64,000 nt of DNA from Bacillota bacterium (GTDB taxonomy: Bacteria > Bacillota > Clostridia > Christensenellales > JAEXRW01), in NCBI GenBank assembly GCA_023454175.1, contig JAEXRW010000025.1:62001-126000 (forward strand), read 5' to 3'. A program made the position numbers and the translations under genes. The notes below the pieces were generated by a model that had not been told where the DNA came from, made no database searches, and worked only from the letters and a program-made list of their open reading frames with translations. Of the stretch, positions 58,133-64,000 are shown in pieces. Within the stretch, counting starts at the first letter, position 1. The number at the start of each line of letters is the position of its first letter.

Positions 58133-61100
58133 ATGCATGCTCCGCTGTCCGCCCAGCAAAAGAATATATGGTACATCGAACAGATCCATCCCAATACGAG
58201 CATCGGCATCATCGCCGCATCGGGAAAAATCAAAGGCAGGATAGACTACTTTCTGCTCCAGCAGGCGATAAATGCATATATCGAAAGCGATGAAAATATC
58301 CGCACGCATATCACGCTGGTGGATGGGGAACCCAGGCAATATATCGCGGATTACAAACCGAAACAGATCGATTATTTTGACTTTTCCATCACGCAAAAAG
58401 AAGGGCTGTACCAATGGGATACGGCGCTGACGCAGCAGCCGTTCACATTGCTCGATTCCGATTTATTCTACTTTGCCATTTACAAGATCAATGAAAACGA
58501 GGGCGGATTCCTGGTAAAAACGCATCATATCATCTCTGACGGGTGGTCCACCGTCCTCATTGGCAACCATTTGATGGACAACTACAACCGCCTTCTCAAC
58601 GGGGAAAAACTGCAGAAAATCCAAACACCGCTATACCAGGATTTTATCGAGCGCCAGAAAAAGTACCTGGTCTCCCCGCGCTATGAAACGGACAGGCAGT
58701 ACTGGGCGGATATCGTGGGGAAGATCCCTGACCAACTGGGACTGAAGGAGTACAACCTGAGCAACTTCAGCACGGTGGCAAAAAGGAAGGCCTACATCAT
58801 CCCCGAGAAAATAGTGAACCGGATCAAATACCTCTGTGATGAATACAGGGCGTCCACATTCTCTTTGCTTTTCTCCATCCTGTCACTCTATATATACAGG
58901 ATAACGGGGCGAACAAGGTTTTCTTTCGGCACACCGGTGATCAACCGGCAGGATGCCGTGGAAAAAAACACCGTCGGCATGTTCATCAATACCGTCCCGA
59001 TCATCATCGACATCAATGAAGAGATGAGCTTCATCGAATTCAACAAATACATCATCCGCGAATGGCTGCAGGTATTGCGCCACCAGCAATACCCGTACGA
59101 CAAAATCGTGGAGGAGGCCAGAAAGCACAACGGATCCATCAACAAGCTTTTTGACATCGTCATATCCTACCAGAACGCGAAACTGGTGAAGGGCGAAAAC
59201 TTTGCCGACAGGATGGAAGGACGCTGGCACTTCAACGGCCACCAGACGCAATCGCTTTTTATCCACATCAGCGAAAGGGAAAACGACGGCCGCATCCTGC
59301 TGGATTACGACTACCTTGCGCAGATATTCACATCCAAGGAGATCGAATACATCCATAACCATTTCATCAACCTGCTGTCGGACGCCATCGAGCATCCCGA
59401 GAAAAGGCTGTTTGAAGTGGACCTGCTGGATGCAGATGAGAAATTCCGGGTGCTCAAGGCTTTCAACCAGACGGACCTGGACCATGACAGGACAAAACTG
59501 ATCCACCAGCTCATCGAGGAACAGGCTGAAGCAAACCCCGAAAGGATCGCGGTCATATCCGGCGATGAAAAGCTGACCTACGGCGCTTTGAATGATAAAG
59601 CTTCCCGCCTGGCCGCCCACCTGCTGTCACAGGGCCTGCAGGATCAAGGCGTGGCAGCCATAGCCGCCAAACGGTCCCCCATGCTGGTGGTGGCCATGCT
59701 GGCCGTACTGAAAGCGGGGGGCGCCTTCCTGCCAATGGATCCCGGCCTTCCTGACGAACGGATATCTGCGATCCTCCGCCAATCAGAAGCGGCCTTTCTG
59801 CTCGCCGGAAAAGAAGACTGCGGATTCTCTGAACCCAGGGTAAAAAGAATCGATCTGGAAGACAGCAGCATTTTTGATTCAACGGATGCCGCCAGTGAAG
59901 GCAATGACAGCAAGGTAACGCCGGATTCGCTGGCCTACGTGATCTATACCTCCGGCTCAACAGGGGAACCCAAAGGCGTGATGATCGAGCACAGGTCCCT
60001 GGTGAACTTCAACGCCGCCATGCTGAACTGCATGGACTATGTACCGGGGACCGGCGTTTTGTCCCTGGCATCGGCCGGCTTTGACGTATTCATATTCGAG
60101 ACGCTGCCGACGCTGATGAACGGCCTGAAGCTGGTATTGGCAGGGGAAAAGGCACAGCGCGAACCCTCCCTCATCGCAGGACTGATCGAAAACAATGACG
60201 TCAGGAAACTCTACGTGACGCCTTCCAGGCTGCGTACGCTCCTGCTGGATGAACGATGTAAAAGCGCGCTGGCCAGGCTCACGGAGGTCGTATGCGGCGG
60301 GGAAGAATTTTCGCCTGATCTTGTCGCATCAGCCAAAAAGGCAACAAATGCGCTGCTTTTCAACCAATATGGGCCCACCGAGGCAACCATCGGCGTCACG
60401 ATCAAGCACATCGAATCTGCGGGCGCTGTCAATATCGGCAAGCCGATGGCAAATACAAAAATCTATATCCTGGATGCGCATCGCAATCCCTTGCCGATCG
60501 GCGTGCCGGGGGAAATGTACATCGGCGGGGAGTGCCTTGCACGCGGATACATGGGCAACAAACAACAGACCGAGGAAAGCTTTGTTCAGAGCCCGTTCGA
60601 CGCTTCCGAAAAACTGTACAAAACAGGGGATATGGCAAGGTGGTACCCGCGTGGCGAGATCGCCTTCCTCGGACGGACGGATGAGCAGGTGAAGATACGG
60701 GGATACCGGATCGAACTGAAAGAAATCGAAAACTGTATCAAAAAGTACGATCCCGTGGAAAACGCTGTCGTCAAAGACCATGAAGATAGTCATGGGAACA
60801 GGTTCCTGTGCGCTTATATCGTCTCCAGGCAGGACCTGTCCAAGGAATTGAGACAATTCCTGATGCAGCAGTTGCCGCATTACATGCTGCCGGCATTTTA
60901 TCTCCGCCTGGAGAGCATCCCGCTTACAGCCAACGGAAAGGTGGACTATTCCGGCCTGCCTAAACCGGACCTGAGCACGGAGGGAAGGACAGCATATGCC
61001 GCTCCCTCCAATTCCATAGAAAACGCGCTGATCGGGATATGGCAGAAGGTGCTCCAACTCGATATCATCGGCGTCCAGGACAACTATTTCCAGCTCGGCG

Positions 61101-64000
61101 GGGATTCCCTGAATGCCATGATGATGATCGCGGAGGTCCATCGGACCTTTAATGTAAACCTACTTTTTACAGACGTTTACGAATCACCCACCATACGGCA
61201 ACTGGCACGGACGATCGCTGACGCCAGGCAGTCCGGATTTGCCGCCATGCAAAGAGCCCCCCACATGGCACAGTATCCGCTTTCGGCGGCACAAAAGAGG
61301 CTCTATGTCCTGGGCATGATGGAACAGAACAAGACCGCCTACAACATGCCCGGCGCTTTCAGGGTCACCGGAAAACTGGATATTGAACACCTGGAAAAGG
61401 CGCTTCGGACGCTGGTCGACAGGCATGATGTATTTCGCACGAATTTTATGATCGAGAACGGCCAGGCAGTACAGTTCATCCACGAGGAAAATGGATTCAA
61501 ACTCGAAATCCTCAATCAAAAAACAACAGTGGACGAAGCGCTAAGAGATTTTGTCCGCCCATTTGACCTGTCCAGGGATACGCTGATGCGCGCAGGCATC
61601 CTTCAAATCTCGGCGGATGAACATATCCTGCTGATCGATATGCACCATATCATATCCGACGGGGCCTCCTCCGCCATTCTGATGGAGGAATTGAATACGA
61701 TCTATTCAGGCGGCATATTGGGGAATCCCGGTTTCCAGTACAAAGATTATGTGCTGTGGGCGGAGGAACTGGCCAGGAATCCGCTCATGAAAAAGCAGGA
61801 GGCATACTGGATCAACCAGTTCATCGACCCTCCGCTGCTGAACCTGCCTACCGACAGGCAGCGGGGAGAGATCTCCGATTTCAAGGGCCACAAACTCAGG
61901 TTCGGCTTTGATAAAACGACGAGCGGGACAATCGCGGAATTCTGCAGGCACAGGAATGTATCCCTGTTTATGTTTTTCCTGACCAACTGGTATCTGCTCC
62001 TTTCAAGGATGTCCGGACAAAGCGATATCGTGATAGGGACACCTTCCCAAGGGAGAAGGCATGCAGACCTCGTGAATATCATCGGCGCTTTTATCAATAT
62101 CCTCCCGATACGCTGCCGGTCCAATCCCGATATGACCTTCAGCGAGCTCCTCAATGAAATCAAGGGCCTGACCATCACTGCGCTTGACAACCAGGATTAC
62201 CCGTTTGATGAACTCGTTGAAAAGCTAAACCTGCCCAGGGACCTCTCGCGCAACCCGTTATTTGATACCATGTTCGTTATGCAGACTGTGGATGCACACC
62301 AGATGAAGCTGGGCGGACTGGATATCGAGCCGATGGAGATAGATACGGGAATCACCAAATTCGATATGACTCTTGAGGCGACCGCATACGAGGAAACTAT
62401 TTCATGCTCATTGGAGTATTCAAGCCGGCTGTTTGACAGGCAGACGGTGGAACGGTATGCAAAGCATTTCACTTCCCTGGTGGCCGGATCAATCACACAT
62501 GCTGACTCCATCCTTGGCAGCATTGAATGCATGGACGCTGCGGAAAAGCACCTTTTGCTGCATGCGTATAACGATACGCTGCAAGTGTACGACCCCACCC
62601 CTGTCGACCTCCTGTTCGATGAACATGCAAAAAACAACCCGTCCAAAGCAGCACTCGTTTTTCACAACAGGGAAATATCGTTTGGACGGCTGAAGGAAAT
62701 GGCGGACGGGATAGCCTGGATGCTGCAAAAAGAGGGCATAGGGCCGGGGTCCGTCGTCGGGCTGCTTTTCCACCGCGGCATTGAAATGATGGCTTGCGTA
62801 TGGGGCATCCTGAAAGCCGGAGCCTCCTATATGCCCATCGATCCCGAGTACCCCGAAGAACGGATCCAATACATGCTCGGTATCAGCAATACCGGGCTGC
62901 TGCTGGCAGGCGAGGGTACCGGACCCATAGGCTTCCCAGGCAAAACCATATACATTCATGAGGACACGATACCGTATGCAAAGCCTGCCGCCTTCAATCG
63001 AAGCCCGGAAGACAGCATCTACGTGCTTTTTACTTCCGGCTCAACGGGTAGGCCCAAAGGCGTCATGATCACACACCGCTCGGTGCACAATTTGATCAAC
63101 AGCATCTGTAAACTGATCCCGTATTCACCGGACGACATTTTCCTGTGCTCGTCCACGCTGTATTTTGATGCATTTGTGCTGGTGGCGCTGATACCGCTGG
63201 CAAAGGGGATGAAAGTCATCCTGGCCGATGAAGAGGAACTGATGCTGCCTTGGAGGATGGCGGAGCTGATCGACCGGGAAAAGATATCTTCTGTCTTTTT
63301 TACGCCGTCCAGAATGCGCGTCCTGCTGAACGATAAAAGCTTCAGGGAATCCATGAAAGAAATAAAATACCTGATGGTGGGGGGGGAAGCGCTGCCAGCG
63401 GGCCTGGCGGGCCAGATCATGGCTCTTACGCCAGTCAGATTATACAATCTTTACGGCCCCACCGAGATCACCGTCTGTGCAACCGCTACGGAAATCCTGG
63501 AAAATTCCGATATAACAATAGGGAAGGCGATATCCAACACGCAGGTATACGTGCTGGATGAAAAACTGAACCTTTTGCCCCAGGGGGCGGTGGGGGAATT
63601 GTTTGTCGGCGGCGACGGCGTGGCCAAGGGCTATATCAACCGCGAAGAACTGACGAAGGAGAGCTTTTTACCCAATCCCTTCAAAGATGGGCAACGCACG
63701 ATGTACCGTACGGGGGACCTGGTGCGCTACAACAATGACGGGGAACTGGTTTACTTCGGCAGAAGGGACGGCCAGATAAAAATCAGGGGCCTGCGGATAG
63801 AGACGGAAGAGATCGAAAGCCAGATCCTCATGTCCGGCAATGCGCTGCAGGCTTTCGTAGCGCCTGTGACACAGGAGGACCAGTCGACAGCGCTCTGTGC
63901 ATACATCGTTTTGAATAAAGACGGGGAGCTTTCAAGCGTGAAGAGCTATATATCCGGAAAGCTTCCAGCGTACATGCTACCGGCCTATTACTGCATCATG
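58133..64000 (+). CDS. Non-ribosomal peptide synthetase, C-A-PCP-C-A... (3' end outside window)
   Basis: ATG at 58133 with AGGG eight bases upstream; 1956 codons are in the window and the frame continues past it. Domains: condensation 1 (~1-430) with THHIISDGW (His ~130); adenylation 1 (~455-945) with YTSGSTGEPKG (~603), NQYGPTEATIG, YKTGDMARW, GYRIELKEIE and the ANGKVD end; peptidyl carrier (~960-1030) with DNYFQLGGDSLNAM (Ser ~990); condensation 2 (~1040-1470) with DMHHIISDGAS (~1171); adenylation 2 from ~1500 with FTSGSTGRPKG (~1632), NLYGPTEITVC, YRTGDLVRY, incomplete. By eye the selectivity residues begin D-V-F in A1 and D-A-L in A2; I do not predict the amino acids. A condensation domain at the very N-terminus suggests acylation of the first residue (starter C) or docking to an upstream protein. 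Confidence 0.96.
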   Translation, partial: MHAPLSAQQKNIWYIEQIHPNTSIGIIAASGKIKGRIDYFLLQQAINAYIESDENIRTHITLVDGEPRQYIADYKPKQIDYFDFSITQKEGLYQWDTALTQQPFTLLDSDLFYFAIYKINENEGGFLVKTHHIISDGWSTVLIGNHLMDNYNRLLNGEKLQKIQTPLYQDFIERQKKYLVSPRYETDRQYWADIVGKIPDQLGLKEYNLSNFSTVAKRKAYIIPEKIVNRIKYLCDEYRASTFSLLFSILSLYIYRITGRTRFSFGTPVINRQDAVEKNTVGMFINTVPIIIDINEEMSFIEFNKYIIREWLQVLRHQQYPYDKIVEEARKHNGSINKLFDIVISYQNAKLVKGENFADRMEGRWHFNGHQTQSLFIHISERENDGRILLDYDYLAQIFTSKEIEYIHNHFINLLSDAIEHPEKRLFEVDLLDADEKFRVLKAFNQTDLDHDRTKLIHQLIEEQAEANPERIAVISGDEKLTYGALNDKASRLAAHLLSQGLQDQGVAAIAAKRSPMLVVAMLAVLKAGGAFLPMDPGLPDERISAILRQSEAAFLLAGKEDCGFSEPRVKRIDLEDSSIFDSTDAASEGNDSKVTPDSLAYVIYTSGSTGEPKGVMIEHRSLVNFNAAMLNCMDYVPGTGVLSLASAGFDVFIFETLPTLMNGLKLVLAGEKAQREPSLIAGLIENNDVRKLYVTPSRLRTLLLDERCKSALARLTEVVCGGEEFSPDLVASAKKATNALLFNQYGPTEATIGVTIKHIESAGAVNIGKPMANTKIYILDAHRNPLPIGVPGEMYIGGECLARGYMGNKQQTEESFVQSPFDASEKLYKTGDMARWYPRGEIAFLGRTDEQVKIRGYRIELKEIENCIKKYDPVENAVVKDHEDSHGNRFLCAYIVSRQDLSKELRQFLMQQLPHYMLPAFYLRLESIPLTANGKVDYSGLPKPDLSTEGRTAYAAPSNSIENALIGIWQKVLQLDIIGVQDNYFQLGGDSLNAMMMIAEVHRTFNVNLLFTDVYESPTIRQLARTIADARQSGFAAMQRAPHMAQYPLSAAQKRLYVLGMMEQNKTAYNMPGAFRVTGKLDIEHLEKALRTLVDRHDVFRTNFMIENGQAVQFIHEENGFKLEILNQKTTVDEALRDFVRPFDLSRDTLMRAGILQISADEHILLIDMHHIISDGASSAILMEELNTIYSGGILGNPGFQYKDYVLWAEELARNPLMKKQEAYWINQFIDPPLLNLPTDRQRGEISDFKGHKLRFGFDKTTSGTIAEFCRHRNVSLFMFFLTNWYLLLSRMSGQSDIVIGTPSQGRRHADLVNIIGAFINILPIRCRSNPDMTFSELLNEIKGLTITALDNQDYPFDELVEKLNLPRDLSRNPLFDTMFVMQTVDAHQMKLGGLDIEPMEIDTGITKFDMTLEATAYEETISCSLEYSSRLFDRQTVERYAKHFTSLVAGSITHADSILGSIECMDAAEKHLLLHAYNDTLQVYDPTPVDLLFDEHAKNNPSKAALVFHNREISFGRLKEMADGIAWMLQKEGIGPGSVVGLLFHRGIEMMACVWGILKAGASYMPIDPEYPEERIQYMLGISNTGLLLAGEGTGPIGFPGKTIYIHEDTIPYAKPAAFNRSPEDSIYVLFTSGSTGRPKGVMITHRSVHNLINSICKLIPYSPDDIFLCSSTLYFDAFVLVALIPLAKGMKVILADEEELMLPWRMAELIDREKISSVFFTPSRMRVLLNDKSFRESMKEIKYLMVGGEALPAGLAGQIMALTPVRLYNLYGPTEITVCATATEILENSDITIGKAISNTQVYVLDEKLNLLPQGAVGELFVGGDGVAKGYINREELTKESFLPNPFKDGQRTMYRTGDLVRYNNDGELVYFGRRDGQIKIRGLRIETEEIESQILMSGNALQAFVAPVTQEDQSTALCAYIVLNKDGELSSVKSYISGKLPAYMLPAYYCIM

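Overview
The window looks like a chromosomal segment of a moderately GC-rich, Gram-positive, probably endospore-forming member of the Clostridia (Bacillota). Supporting signs are a SleB-type cortex hydrolase, Firmicute-type promoters (TTGACA / 17 bp / TATAAT), frequent TTG starts with strong GGAGG ribosome-binding sites, a CGAAC-N4-GTTCG LexA box, LytS/YesN-type two-component proteins, c-di-GMP-I riboswitches and many lipoproteins. A Christensenellales-like lineage is possible but cannot be proved from the sequence.

Layout. 1-5.2 kb: surface and envelope genes (3' end of an MBG/Ig-like surface protein, tRNA-Ser, a three-repeat lipoprotein, a SleB hydrolase). 5.3-12.3 kb: mostly minus-strand accessory genes, including a DUF134 regulator with a palindromic operator, an HSL-family esterase, an AT-rich RETRON (reverse transcriptase fused to a trypsin-like protease, preceded by a non-coding RNA bounded by a perfect 17-bp inverted repeat), a hypothetical gene, a repeat-rich gap with a 169-bp foldback element, UvsE endonuclease, and a divergent toroid protein. 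12.4-28 kb: a pentose regulon with a three-component sugar sensor (membrane-anchored binding protein, LytS-type kinase, YesN-type regulator), a XylF-like lipoprotein, a ChvE/MmsA/MmsB-type transporter, and xylA and xylB. 28.2-30.7 kb: a UROD-fold protein and a PfkB kinase. 31.3-36.2 kb: a c-di-GMP-I riboswitch in front of a 1548-residue InlB-repeat surface protein. 37-51.3 kb: a second carbohydrate locus with a ROK regulator, class II aldolase, DhaK/DhaL-type kinase, ribose-type ABC transporter, UxaC-like protein, cupin, Gfo/Idh/MocA oxidoreductase and three more UROD-fold proteins. 51.9-53.2 kb: tandem c-di-GMP-I riboswitches with a terminator between them, leading into a transglutaminase lipoprotein. 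53.6-58 kb: glycerol-1-phosphate dehydrogenase, an EamA transporter flanked by a duplicated non-coding segment, and a LexA-controlled phage-type regulator. 58.1-64 kb: a non-ribosomal peptide synthetase (C-A-PCP-C-A...) running off the window.

How it works together. Xylose or a similar pentose would be sensed outside the cell by 12694-16841, imported by 18909-22879, isomerised by XylA and phosphorylated by XylB. The 37-51 kb locus looks like uptake, isomerisation or oxidation, phosphorylation and aldol cleavage of an unidentified sugar. Cyclic di-GMP appears to control envelope display through two leaders containing three aptamers.

The most noteworthy items are the retron with its clearly delimited RNA, a dispersed repeat found three times between pairs of terminator-like hairpins, the tandem c-di-GMP riboswitches, the NRPS, and four UROD-fold paralogues in sugar loci. 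All assignments come from reading the sequence; no database search was run.
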